Shown piece after piece: positions 21,601 to 28,038 of a stretch of 33,637 bases of DNA; position 1 is the first letter of the stretch, and every line of letters starts with the position of its first letter. The notes below the pieces were generated by a model that saw only the letters and a list, made by a program, of their open reading frames with translations, was not told the origin of the DNA and searched no databases. This DNA is from Limisphaerales bacterium (lineage in GTDB: Bacteria; Verrucomicrobiota; Verrucomicrobiia; Limisphaerales; UBA11358), in assembly GCA_003151855.1 (NCBI GenBank), contig PLYV01000155.1:1-33637 (forward strand). Reading direction: 5' to 3'. The position numbers and the translations under genes were made by a program.

Positions 21601-23801
21601 GCAGTGTCAGCAGCGGTGCCACCTTGGGCGTGACCAACCTTTCATCCAGTGCGGGCACGATCTCAAACCTGACGTTGGCGGCGGGCAGCACTTTGGAACT
21701 GATGAACATGACGAGCCTGGCGGTGCCATTCCTGACGGGCAGCAATGTGGTGGTGAGTGGCGTTTGCACGGTGAAGGTCACCCAGGCGGCCTCGACGATT
21801 GCGCAGGGCACCTATCCGCTGGTGAACTATGCGGGCAAGTTCCAGGGCAGCTTTGCAAGTCTGCAGTTGCAGTTGCCGTCGGGCATCAGCGGCGTGCTGG
21901 TGAGCAATGCCAATCAGATTGCGTTGACCATCACGACGGTTACCGTGCCGCCGGCCCCGGCGACGCTGGCGGCCATTGCCGGCAGTGCGCAAGTGACGTT
22001 GAACTGGAGTTCGGTCTTCAGCGCCACCGGTTATAATATTTGGCGCTCCACGACCAGCGGCAGCGGGTATTCGCTGGTGGCCGGCAACTCTGGCACCAGC
22101 TACACCGACACGGGTTTGGTGAACAATCAGACCTATTATTACGTCGTGACCGCCACCAACATTGCCGGTGCCAGCGGCTATTCCCCCGAAGCCAGCGCCA
22201 TGCCACAACTGAGTTCGGTCTGGACGGGCGCGACCAATGCCAACTGGGATTTCACGACCACCAATTGGTCTCGCAATGGCACCACCGCCACCTATGCGAA
22301 CAATGGGATCACGCGTTTTGACGACACAGTATTAAGCAACGCCACCATCAATGTTGCGACGACGGTGTCGCCGATGATGATGGTGGTGAGCAACTCTGTT
22401 CAAAGCTATGCCTTCTCCGGCAGCCCCATCACCGGCACCGGCAGCTTGAGTAAGTGGGGTTCCAATCCGCTGACGATGAGCGGCGCGAACACCTACAGCG
22501 GCGGAACCACCAATTACTCCGGCAGCATCGTTTTGGGCGCCAGCTCCACCGGCAGCGGCAACAGCGTCACGTCCGGCCCGTTGGGCACCGGCAAGGTGAC
22601 CTTGAGTGGCGGCACGTTGCAAATGAACGCTCAAACGCTGGGCAATAATCTTTTCGTCTCATCCAACACCACGAGCATCGTGGAAAATAGTGTCAACAAC
22701 GGAACCCTTGGCGGGAATGTAACTGGCAGCGGAACCATCACCATTCAAAACTCCAGCGGCACCAGTCTTTCTGATATCCTTACCGGCGACTGGAGCGGGT
22801 TCGCCGGCACGGTGAGCTATTATGCCTCGGCTAGCATTAGGACCATCAATCTCTTCGCGCAGGCCGCCAGCGGCACCTTTGTGGCGACCAATTCGATCTG
22901 GAGCCTTTCCAGTCCATCGAACACTGGCTCGCGGCTGTCTGCCGGCAACGCCGGCACGACGAATATTCTGCTCGGCGCGCTTTCCGGTCCTAGCGGTTAC
23001 CTCGATGACAATAATTTTGGAGCCGGCAACATCCTCACTTTTTACATCGGCTACTTGAATACCAACACGACGTTTGGAGGCATCATTGAAAATCAGTATG
23101 CCGGCACGACGGCGCTGACGAAGGTCGGCACGGGCACGTTGACGTTGACCGGCGTGAACACCTACACCGGCAACACGACGGTGAGCAATGGCATGCTGCT
23201 CATCACCACCGTATCGGCGGCGAAGGGAAATTACACCGTGGCCAGCGGCGCGACGCTCGGCGTCAATAACACGTCGAGCAGCTCGGCCTTGGTTTCCAAT
23301 CTCACCGTTGTGGCCGGGTCAAAACTGGAGTTTCAGAACGTCGCCAGCCCAACGATGTCGCTGATCGCCGCGAGCAACGTGACCGTGAGCGGCAGTTGCG
23401 CGGTGAAGCTCACGGGCACGGGCGGGCTGGCGGCTGGCAACAGCTATCCGCTGGTCAGTTACGCCGGCACGTTGGGTGGCACTTTTGCGAACCTGCAATT
23501 GCAGATGCCCTACGGCTGGCGCGGCACGCTGGCGCAGGTCGGCAAACAAATTGTGCTCACCAACGTGGCGGTGGTTTCAACCGTGCCGCCGCAAATGAAT
23601 CTGGCGATATCCAACCAGCAATTCCAAATTGTCTGGCCGCAGGCCAACACCGGCTGGCGATTGCAGGCGCAGACCAATTCGCTGAATTCAGGACTTGGCA
23701 CCAACTGGGCGGACGTATCGCTCGCGGTTTTCACCAACCAGATCACCGTTCCGATGGTAATCTCTAACGGCGGCGTCTTTTACCGGCTGATTTATCCATG
23801 A
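15615..23801 (+). CDS. Giant secreted protein with alginate-lyase-superfamily domain, LamG, FN3, discoidin-like and beta-strand repeats
   Basis: Secreted protein of 2728 residues. ATG 15615 gives a clean signal peptide (MKKITISLLAAIVLAFAPAAVAQS); the frame is open to 15552. Approximate domains: LamG-like (20-270); first beta-strand-repeat block opening WSGGGGDNTWTNVANW (275-590); alginate-lyase-superfamily alpha-toroid (592-964); FN3 (966-1060); discoidin/F5-8C-like (1063-1193); FN3 (1196-1286); LamG (1290-1494); two FN3 (1495-1673); beta-strand block (1676-2112); FN3 (2113-2196); beta-strand block (2200-2655); C-terminal domain ending FYRLIYP. The lyase part starts HPGCLSTLADLQRMKAKV and has GQCQEIGRDPGHS (R834, H838) and AWNQGDDMYAYNNNTLL, typical of the family. 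Probable beta-elimination of a uronate polymer (alginate, glucuronan or another); specificity cannot be read from sequence. It follows the fucosidases with an 81-base gap and is likely in the same transcript. Confidence 0.88.
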   Translation: MKKITISLLAAIVLAFAPAAVAQSLQTYFNFTTYGTQSGGAALADLTGHTTATLNTEAHTTLTGSGLTISSGGSSLSTGVTIGSAAMSGFTGAFSIQQWVTLAAVNNNQVLFGANNGAVNLYVGDGITISTVIGAIRGGVISAYVGGRTPSYVQGGYGVADGSGAASTATLYDVVLTYDGTSFREYVNGTLKGTLNMPTFGSLAQACSTDSYTGKSGFAIGGGLNDPFTDTTLPETTSDFLLYNGALSLAQITSLHNLGAGASLSAVTNVFAPSAKDVWSGGGGDNTWTNVANWVSGSAPNGGDYVTFAGTAQTNVNLVASIYLGSLTFSNNAGSFTITNSSCTLTLAGGLTNNSANPQTVAVPVSLGTNQIINAAAGNVALTGGVSGSTLTIVGNGRMVTLSGANTYAGNVAIQGSSLLVLGNTAAQTNSGAVTGTGILVKSGAGTLVLAGTNNFTGTTTVSNGTLLVTQVSGQSLGTNLTVLGGATFGITASADASYLSPATMKVGSGSSGATLQFGIAGTNNAPLKPTTLTLSGTTTINITQCPYALTNFPLFTGYTAGTLALGAQPTGWTGQLTVSGGTVYYTVTSLDPNLKPFVHPGCLSTLADLQRMKAKVQAGAQPWAAAFDALANNPKSSASYTAYPHPNPCRGGACTSMGFSQDYLTMCRDANAAYQCALRYRITGDPAFADAAVRNMDGYVATVVSLEGDSNITLMQGAQGYQWACAAELMRDYQPWVDSGGFGRFQNFLLTKFCDGLVRFLQYHNGTCWSHYWLNWDLFTIDAVAAIGVVCDRRDIYNEAINYYQSGVGNGNAHNALYFMHPGYLGQCQEIGRDPGHSSADAVLLGQFCEVAWNQGDDMYAYNNNTLLAISEYTDNMMTTWWNTPWVNYVGCDVAQVQVAFGTQYRPGADLIWNHYVNRKGLAAPFTMPWAIGGRPEGGGGNYGETSGGYDQIGFTTLTHALDPITNSPAPSGVVAEARNANEALVWWWGSAYATSYKVKRSTSINGPFTQVGTVAGNWTLLFTDYCLTPGTTYYYVVSAVVNGVETTNSLPASVLANQRLTGWVIGTSGASTYGQGIAQLFDNAPITFFDAPTASGGWGGLDLSAPYVITKVGYYPRASFAWRMTDGQFQGCNVADFSSGVVTLYTIGSQPADGTTTVQTVSNPGAFRYVRYIGPDNGYCNAAEIQFQGYPSPALAPSVPWGLAAAEGSAQVTLTWSGAAGVTGFNLKRATTSGGPYTQIATNLTSAYYVDTNVLNYTTYYYVVTAINATGQSGNSSEVSATPSDMAFYYKFDESSGTTAADASGNGNSASLMSGATWTTGIFSNAVHCDGTTNGYLTLPSGVVNGISDFTASVWVKTDVSAMWARVFDFGSGTGTYMFLAPVNSAGKVRYEIINGGVVQDLDSPSAMSVGVWHHLAVAQSGTTGILYVDGVAVTTNSSMTLNPSSLGNTTLNYIGKSQWASDPNLTGSVDDFRVYTHALKSSEVLALALTPSIPGGLTAVPVPGNTQVALSWNAVSGATSYNLKRAPVSGGSYTTVTNITGTSFTNTGLVNLTTYYYVVAAVTAKGETPNSAEVSATPYNSAPPVPLNLTATPGNGRAILRWNAALTASGYKLWRSTTSGSGYAQIGSPSGTSYLDLGVTNGAVYYYVVSATNNLGASATSTEANATPHLITVVWSAALNNIWDSTSTNWLDGGTPTLYQDADTVTFDDSATGSTTISIPAAVTPLQVNVNNTAVTYAINGSAIGGTGSLVKSGYGTLALNSANSYSGGTTNNGGTINLGNGGALGTGPLVLNGGVLGNLVQMTFANNIVIGSGANAIQLASGNNLTLPGTVSGNGSLTLGNSGNGSSLYLSGTNAMSGGMVLVANNANYVRFASPAAGNANVDWLFLNANAWQTSFDFGSGTINFGSLSGDGGMQDNVIGSMNVTLQVGGNNHPATFSGVIHDNGTGTGPIGLTKIGTGTQWLTGACDYSGATIVSNGELVVSTALAGMSSCSVSSGATLGVTNLSSSAGTISNLTLAAGSTLELMNMTSLAVPFLTGSNVVVSGVCTVKVTQAASTIAQGTYPLVNYAGKFQGSFASLQLQLPSGISGVLVSNANQIALTITTVTVPPAPATLAAIAGSAQVTLNWSSVFSATGYNIWRSTTSGSGYSLVAGNSGTSYTDTGLVNNQTYYYVVTATNIAGASGYSPEASAMPQLSSVWTGATNANWDFTTTNWSRNGTTATYANNGITRFDDTVLSNATINVATTVSPMMMVVSNSVQSYAFSGSPITGTGSLSKWGSNPLTMSGANTYSGGTTNYSGSIVLGASSTGSGNSVTSGPLGTGKVTLSGGTLQMNAQTLGNNLFVSSNTTSIVENSVNNGTLGGNVTGSGTITIQNSSGTSLSDILTGDWSGFAGTVSYYASASIRTINLFAQAASGTFVATNSIWSLSSPSNTGSRLSAGNAGTTNILLGALSGPSGYLDDNNFGAGNILTFYIGYLNTNTTFGGIIENQYAGTTALTKVGTGTLTLTGVNTYTGNTTVSNGMLLITTVSAAKGNYTVASGATLGVNNTSSSSALVSNLTVVAGSKLEFQNVASPTMSLIAASNVTVSGSCAVKLTGTGGLAAGNSYPLVSYAGTLGGTFANLQLQMPYGWRGTLAQVGKQIVLTNVAVVSTVPPQMNLAISNQQFQIVWPQANTGWRLQAQTNSLNSGLGTNWADVSLAVFTNQITVPMVISNGGVFYRLIYP

Positions 23802-23848
23802 TGCGGCTGGCCAAGAAATTTATCGGCAACCTCGACGAGGAAATCATC

Positions 23849-23866
23849 CGTGAAATGACTTTCACG
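23849..23866. repeat. Hairpin, 7-bp stem
   Basis: CGTGAAA (23849-23855) and TTTCACG (23860-23866) pair perfectly around a 4-base TGAC loop, 48 bases after the stop of the giant gene. There is no T-run, so it is not a standard Rho-independent terminator, but it is the first hairpin in the convergent spacer. Confidence 0.5.
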
Positions 23867-23941
23867 AGACATCGCAGCCAGACCGTTCCGGGACGCGTCG
23901 GCTGGGGCGACAGCCGAATCCATGCAGTTGGATTTGGGGGC

Positions 23942-23982
23942 GCACGCGTCCCGCGTGCTGCCGACGGCGTCGCGCCGTCGGC
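23942..23982. repeat. Double hairpin, REP-like
   Basis: Two back-to-back perfect hairpins: GCACGCG/CGCGTGC (23942-23948 with 23952-23958, 3-base loop), then GCCGACGGCG/CGCCGTCGGC (23960-23969 with 23973-23982, 3-base loop). The tight loops, high GC and intergenic setting resemble REP/BIME-type dispersed elements. The second shares the 11-mer GACGGCGTCGC with a hairpin at 32709-32733. Confidence 0.65.
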
Positions 23983-24057
23983 TTCGTTCCACCAGCTTCC
24001 ACACCGTTCAGTGAAAGAAAGTTTGTGGAACCGGGTTTTTGGCGCGACGCCGAAAAC

Positions 24058-24076
24058 CACACGCCAGAGGCGTGTG
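24058..24076. repeat. Hairpin, 8-bp stem
   Basis: CACACGCC (24058-24065) and GGCGTGTG (24069-24076) form a perfect stem with a 3-base AGA loop. It is the last of the GC-rich hairpins in this spacer and may belong to the same composite element as those at 23942-23982. Confidence 0.55.
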
Positions 24077-24106
24077 TGCTCCCCATTTCTACTGCATGGT
24101 TCCGGC

Positions 24107-24161
24107 TTAATCGTAATCGGCAGAAAACAGGGATTAAGATTAGGATTACGATTGAGATTAG
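24107..24161. repeat. GATTAN hexamer tract with inverted copies
   Basis: Five consecutive hexamers GATTAA, GATTAG, GATTAC, GATTGA, GATTAG occupy 24132-24161. Two hexamers in the opposite orientation (TTAATC, GTAATC) lie at 24107-24118, so AATCGTAATC (24109-24118) can pair perfectly with GATTACGATT (24144-24153). The tract is AT-rich within a GC-rich spacer. Confidence 0.65.
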
Positions 24162-24209
24162 GACACTGCCGGCAAGATCGCCCGTTGGCGGGGAGCCCAT
24201 CCGTCCGGC

Positions 24210-26594
24210 TTAATTGTCGTTCTTGTCCAGGCAGTCGCGGACGATCTTGGTGAGTTCGGCGGTGCCGTAGGGCTTTTGGATGAAGCTGGCGTGGGTGCGC
24301 TGGAGAATTTCGCTGTTCACCTCATCGGCCGTGTAGCCGCTCATGAAGACGACCTTGAGCTTGGGCGATTCGGCGGTGAGCTGCTCGGCGAGTTGCAAGC
24401 CGGAGACGCCTTCGGGCATGACCATGTCGGTGAGCAGCAGGTCAATCTGGTCGGGGTTTTGCTGCCAGACCTTAAGGGCTTCGCGGCCGGAGGCGGCTTC
24501 GAGGATCTGGTAGCCGGCGTCCCGCAGGATTTCCCGCGCGAGTTCGCGCAGCATCGGCTCGTCCTCGACAATCAGAATGCATTCGTGGCCGCCGGCGGCG
24601 GGCGCGGCGGCGGGGGCCTCGGCGGGAAGGGCTTCAACCGTGGTTTCCGCATTGGCCGGGAGATAGACGGTGAAGGTGGAGCCGCAGCCGGGCTGGCTCA
24701 GGACTTCCACCCAGCCGCCGTGCTGGCGGGCGATGTTGAACACGGTGGCGAGGCCGAGGCCGGTGCCTTTGCCGACGTCCTTGGTGGTGAAAAAGGGCTC
24801 GAAAATATGGGCGCGCGTGGCCTCGGTCATGCCGCAGCCGGTGTCGGTGACCTCGAGCTTCACGAAATGGCCGGCGCTGGACTCGGGATGCTGCTCGGCG
24901 TGTTCGGGACCGACGAAGGTCTCGGAAATCTCGATGATGAGCGTGCCGCCGTTCGGCATGGCGTCGCGGGCATTGCTGGCGAGGTTCATCACGACCTGCT
25001 CGATCATGCTCTGGTCGGCGTGGACGAAGGGCAGGATGGCCGGGCTTTTGAATTGCAACTGGATGGTTTCGCCGACGAGGCGTTCGAGCATCTTGCTGGT
25101 GCTGCCGACGACTTCGCGGAGGTCGAGCGGCTTGGGCTGCATGACGTTTTTGCGGCTGGTCAACAGCAGTTGCCGTGTCAGCCGCGCCGCGCGGTCGCCG
25201 GCGGAATAAATCTGCGTGAGCTGTTCCTTGGTTTCGGCGGGAAGTTTTTCATCGGTGAGCAGCTTGCTGGCGTGGCCCTGGATGATGGTGAGCATGTTGT
25301 TGAAATCATGCGCGATGCCGGCGGCGAACTGGCCGAACGTCTTCATCTTCTCTGATTGCATCAACTGCGCTTCCAGGTTCAGCCGCGCGGTGATGTCCTC
25401 GCCGTAGCCATGCACCACCTCGCTCGCCAGCACCGGGAGGAATTGCCAGGCGATGGTGTGGCCGTTGAGCTTGGTGAGCAGGCCGGTGCGCGGCAGGCCG
25501 GTGCCGAGGCAGTTGCGCACGATGCCGCCGATGTCTTCCGGCAAAATCTGGCGCGGGTGTTCCACGTCGAGCGACCGCGCCAGCTGCTCGGCGGCGACGT
25601 TGAAATAATTCACCGAGCCATCGGCGGCCAGTTCCAGCGCGGCATTGGGGTTTTCCTTCACGAACGCCGCCAGCTTCCCGGTCTCCGCCTCGGCGCGGAT
25701 GCGTTCGGCGGCCATGCCCACGACGTTGGCGATGGCGAGGAGGAACTGGATGTCGTCCGGCGAAAAATCCCGCTGGTGCGTGGAGTGCGCGGCGAGCACG
25801 CCAAAGGGTTTGCTGCGCGTGGGGATCGCCACCGCCGCGCCGCTGACCACGCCGAGTTCCACCAGCAGCGGCGACTTGGCGAAGATGGTTTCCTGGCTCC
25901 AATCATTGACTACGGAAACTTCGCCCGTCTCCGCCGTCCATGACATCTGCGATTGTTTCGGCTGGGGAAATGTGTTGTTGTCATCGGCCTTGGGAACCAG
26001 CCCATAGACCGCCAGCGGCTGCAACCGTCCGTCCGGCAGCCGCTGGTAGAGCATGGCGTATTCCACGGCGAACATTTCCGCCACGCGATGCACGGCCTGC
26101 TCGTAGATGACCGACAAGTCGCGGTTCGTCAGCGCGCATTGGCCGACGGCGGCGACGGAAGTCTGCTGCATGGTGCGGTTGAGAAATTTCCGTTCCGCGT
26201 CGTCGCGTTCCTTCTGGCGCTGCTGCAATGCCGCCGCCATCTCGTCGAATTTTTCCGCGAGCAGGCCGATTTCGCCCTCGGCCTCCTTCAAGCCCGAGCG
26301 CGCCGCGAAATCGCCGGCGGTCAGCCGCTGCACCGCGCGGATGAGCGCCCGCACCTGCCGCAAAATAAAATGCTCGCCGCCATACCACGCCGCGACGAGC
26401 GCGAGCACGCCGACGATAAAGCTTTCCCATGGCACGTTTAGCGCGTAGCGACGCAGCCAGTCCGGCGCGTAGTCCCAGAACCAGTTCTGGTTGACGATAA
26501 ACGTCAGCACCAGCGCCGGCGAAATCCAGAGAAATACACTCGCCACCAGCTGCATCCGCACGCTGGAGAATTTTTTGACGAGTTGGGGGATCAT
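24210..26594 (-). CDS. Hybrid sensor histidine kinase with C-terminal receiver domain
   Basis: Membrane sensor kinase of 794 residues. ATG 26594 is preferred; a TTG eight codons upstream is the only alternative. Order: TM1 (about 15-34), short periplasmic part, TM2 (57-73), HAMP-like linker (75-125), GAF-like domain (about 160-300), PAS-like domain (305-410), HisKA with H429 in GIAHDFNN, HATPase_c (N-box NLASNARDAMP, G-box GKGTGLGLATV), an Ala/Pro-rich linker, then a receiver domain with phospho-acceptor Asp723 in LLLTDMVMP. It probably autophosphorylates on His429 and passes phosphate to its own Asp723. No partner DNA-binding regulator is encoded next to it, so its output is unknown. It is the last gene of the minus-strand run, 46 bases after recO, and may be cotranscribed or independent. 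Confidence 0.93.
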   Translation of the reverse strand: MIPQLVKKFSSVRMQLVASVFLWISPALVLTFIVNQNWFWDYAPDWLRRYALNVPWESFIVGVLALVAAWYGGEHFILRQVRALIRAVQRLTAGDFAARSGLKEAEGEIGLLAEKFDEMAAALQQRQKERDDAERKFLNRTMQQTSVAAVGQCALTNRDLSVIYEQAVHRVAEMFAVEYAMLYQRLPDGRLQPLAVYGLVPKADDNNTFPQPKQSQMSWTAETGEVSVVNDWSQETIFAKSPLLVELGVVSGAAVAIPTRSKPFGVLAAHSTHQRDFSPDDIQFLLAIANVVGMAAERIRAEAETGKLAAFVKENPNAALELAADGSVNYFNVAAEQLARSLDVEHPRQILPEDIGGIVRNCLGTGLPRTGLLTKLNGHTIAWQFLPVLASEVVHGYGEDITARLNLEAQLMQSEKMKTFGQFAAGIAHDFNNMLTIIQGHASKLLTDEKLPAETKEQLTQIYSAGDRAARLTRQLLLTSRKNVMQPKPLDLREVVGSTSKMLERLVGETIQLQFKSPAILPFVHADQSMIEQVVMNLASNARDAMPNGGTLIIEISETFVGPEHAEQHPESSAGHFVKLEVTDTGCGMTEATRAHIFEPFFTTKDVGKGTGLGLATVFNIARQHGGWVEVLSQPGCGSTFTVYLPANAETTVEALPAEAPAAAPAAGGHECILIVEDEPMLRELAREILRDAGYQILEAASGREALKVWQQNPDQIDLLLTDMVMPEGVSGLQLAEQLTAESPKLKVVFMSGYTADEVNSEILQRTHASFIQKPYGTAELTKIVRDCLDKNDN

Positions 26595-26640
26595 TGGCCG
26601 GGGAAGAATACAACGCAAACTTTCGGCGGCAAAATATATT

Positions 26641-27291
26641 TCAACCGGCCGCCGCCAGCGCCGCCGAGCGCCCGCGCGGCAGTCGTTCCAGGTGAAAAAT
26701 CAAAAAGCCGTGCAGCCAGTCGCGCAGTTCATCCACCTGCGCGGCCGACAGCTTCAACCGCGTGCTGTCGGGCGCGTCGTTGGCGAGCATCGCGGCGACG
26801 ATTTTCTTCGCGCCCGGCGTCAGCCGCGCGTCCGTCAGGTCTGGCTCCTGTCCCAGTTCCCGCAGCAGCCTGAGTTCAAAGGCGAAGATATTTGGCGCGG
26901 ACGGGGTTTGTCCGCACAGCGATTGGAGAAAGCGCCGCGCGAGTTGGTAGATTTTCGGCAATGGCGTTTCCGTTTCCGTCGCCTGCACGATGAAATTGGC
27001 CGCGTAGGCCGCCTGTTGCAATTTCACGATGTCCGTGCGGATGGCGCTGTGCGACTCCAGCAGCTTCACTTCGCGGAGATTGTGCAAATCAGAGCTGCGG
27101 CTGCGGCTGAAGGAAAAATCCGCCGCGTAAAACAAATCCAGCTTGCCGGCGAACGGCGATTTCGGACGGCGCGCACCCTTGGCCACGGTGGCGATGCGGC
27201 CAAGTTCCGGCGTGAGCCAGTGGACAATGAGGCTGGTTTCTGTGAGCGGACGGGTGCGCAGGATCAGGCCGCTGGCGGTTTCGGTTTTCAT
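26641..27291 (-). CDS. recO: DNA repair protein RecO
   Basis: Recombination mediator of 216 residues, acting with RecR to load RecA on SSB-coated single-stranded DNA. ATG at 27291. The N-terminal OB-fold reads ETASGLILRTRPLTETSLIVHWLTPELGRIATVAKGARRPKS in two adjoining segments, typical of RecO. The helical C-terminal part holds FELRLLRELGQEPDL, the FElrLL..lG motif of the family. The four-Cys zinc site found in many RecO proteins is absent; only one Cys (in SLCGQ) is present. It is slightly short for the family, which is usually about 230-250 residues. It is separated from the upstream DUF502 gene by a 75-base spacer containing an inverted-repeat element. Confidence 0.88.
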   Translation of the reverse strand: MKTETASGLILRTRPLTETSLIVHWLTPELGRIATVAKGARRPKSPFAGKLDLFYAADFSFSRSRSSDLHNLREVKLLESHSAIRTDIVKLQQAAYAANFIVQATETETPLPKIYQLARRFLQSLCGQTPSAPNIFAFELRLLRELGQEPDLTDARLTPGAKKIVAAMLANDAPDSTRLKLSAAQVDELRDWLHGFLIFHLERLPRGRSAALAAAG

Positions 27292-27297
27292 CGAAAC

Positions 27298-27373
27298 GAG
27301 GATGGAGGATGGAAGATTGAGGATGGCATGAAGCGCGGCGCGTTTCTATCCTGCATCCACCATTTTCTATCTT
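27298..27373. repeat. Imperfect inverted-repeat spacer element, copy A
   Basis: Begins with GAGGATGGAGGATGGAAG and ends in CACCATTTTCTATC. The left arm (27307-27326) pairs imperfectly with the complement of 27352-27371. It matches copy B at 28526-28601 over most of its length, for example ATGGAGGATGGA, then a GATGGCATG core, then GGCG followed by a T-rich CTAT. It fills the gap between recO and the DUF502 gene and supplies the TAG stop of the latter (27367-27369). Confidence 0.65.
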
Positions 27374-28038
27374 CGCTTTTCCGCCAACGGCGGAAGTTCC
27401 GGCGCAATGGAACCGAGGCTGACGATGTATTTGATGCCGTCGGCCACGCTCATGTCGAGCTTGGTGACTTTTTCCTCCGGCACCAGCACGAGGAATCCGG
27501 AGGTCGGGTTCGGCGTCGTGGGGATGAACACGGCGACGACTTTTTCCTTCGTCTTCTGCTGCACCTCGCCGCGCTGCTCGTTCGTGATGAAGCCGATGGA
27601 ATACATTCCTTCGCGCGGAAATTCCACCAGCACGACGGTCTTGAAGGAATCCTTGTTGCCGGAGAACGCCTCGTTGACCTGCTTGATCGCACCGTAAAAC
27701 TTGTTCACCACCGGCACGTTCATCATCGCCGTGTCGAGCCATTCGAGCATCCGCTTGCCGATGTAATATTGCGCCGCCACGCCGACGGTGGTGATCATTG
27801 CCGCCGCCAGCACGAGCGCCAGCAGGCTCCAATACCAGAACATCGCGCCGTCCAGACCGTTCGCGTAGATAAGCTTCGGCGCGAGGCAATACGGCAGGAA
27901 AAATAGCAGCGTATCGGTGAAGCTGGAGATCGTTCCAAAAATCCACTTCACCGCCGCCAGCGTCAGCAACGCCGGCAGCGACACCGCCAGTCCAGTCAGG
28001 AAACTGCGGCGCCAGCGGGCAAAAAAAGTTTTTCTCAC
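27367..28038 (-). CDS. DUF502 family membrane protein
   Basis: Inner-membrane protein of 223 residues with two transmembrane segments (about 13-35 and 67-90), followed by a soluble domain. The family marks are NVPVVNKFYGAIKQV, VVLVEFPREGMYSIGFITNE and VFIPTTPNPTSGFLVLVP. DUF502 proteins have no established biochemical role. The start is GTG 28038, and its bases GTGA overlap the TGA stop of ybeY by 4 bases, so translation is probably coupled. The stop codon lies inside the spacer repeat, which suggests the element inserted at or replaced the original 3' end. Confidence 0.9.
   Translation of the reverse strand: MRKTFFARWRRSFLTGLAVSLPALLTLAAVKWIFGTISSFTDTLLFFLPYCLAPKLIYANGLDGAMFWYWSLLALVLAAAMITTVGVAAQYYIGKRMLEWLDTAMMNVPVVNKFYGAIKQVNEAFSGNKDSFKTVVLVEFPREGMYSIGFITNEQRGEVQQKTKEKVVAVFIPTTPNPTSGFLVLVPEEKVTKLDMSVADGIKYIVSLGSIAPELPPLAEKRR

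Larger units (their letters stand above)
23802..24209. other. Convergent intergenic spacer, 408 bp, rich in hairpins
   Basis: Lies between the stop of the giant plus-strand gene and the stop of the minus-strand sensor kinase. A plus-strand frame starting at 23798 and minus-strand frames here have no family signature and run through palindromes, so none is called. At least four short perfect inverted repeats and a hexamer tract are packed into about 320 bases. They may act as transcription terminators for the convergent units or be copies of dispersed repeats. Confidence 0.7.

Noticed and set aside
23942-24161. CRISPR array in the hairpin-rich spacer
   Set aside because: No regularly spaced identical repeats with unique spacers; the structures are individual palindromes and a continuous hexamer tract, and no cas gene is near.
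23798-24253. 151-residue plus-strand frame directly after the giant gene
   Set aside because: It starts at an ATGATG overlapping the stop, but runs through three palindromes and the GATTAN tract and has no recognisable protein features.
24276-25943. Plus-strand frames of 359 and 195 residues opposite the sensor kinase
   Set aside because: They are antisense to HisKA, HATPase and receiver motifs and read as Gly/Ala/Asp-rich noise.
26491-27906. 471-residue plus-strand frame across recO and the DUF502 gene
   Set aside because: It spans two recognised minus-strand genes and a repeat spacer, and is His/Arg-rich with no domain.
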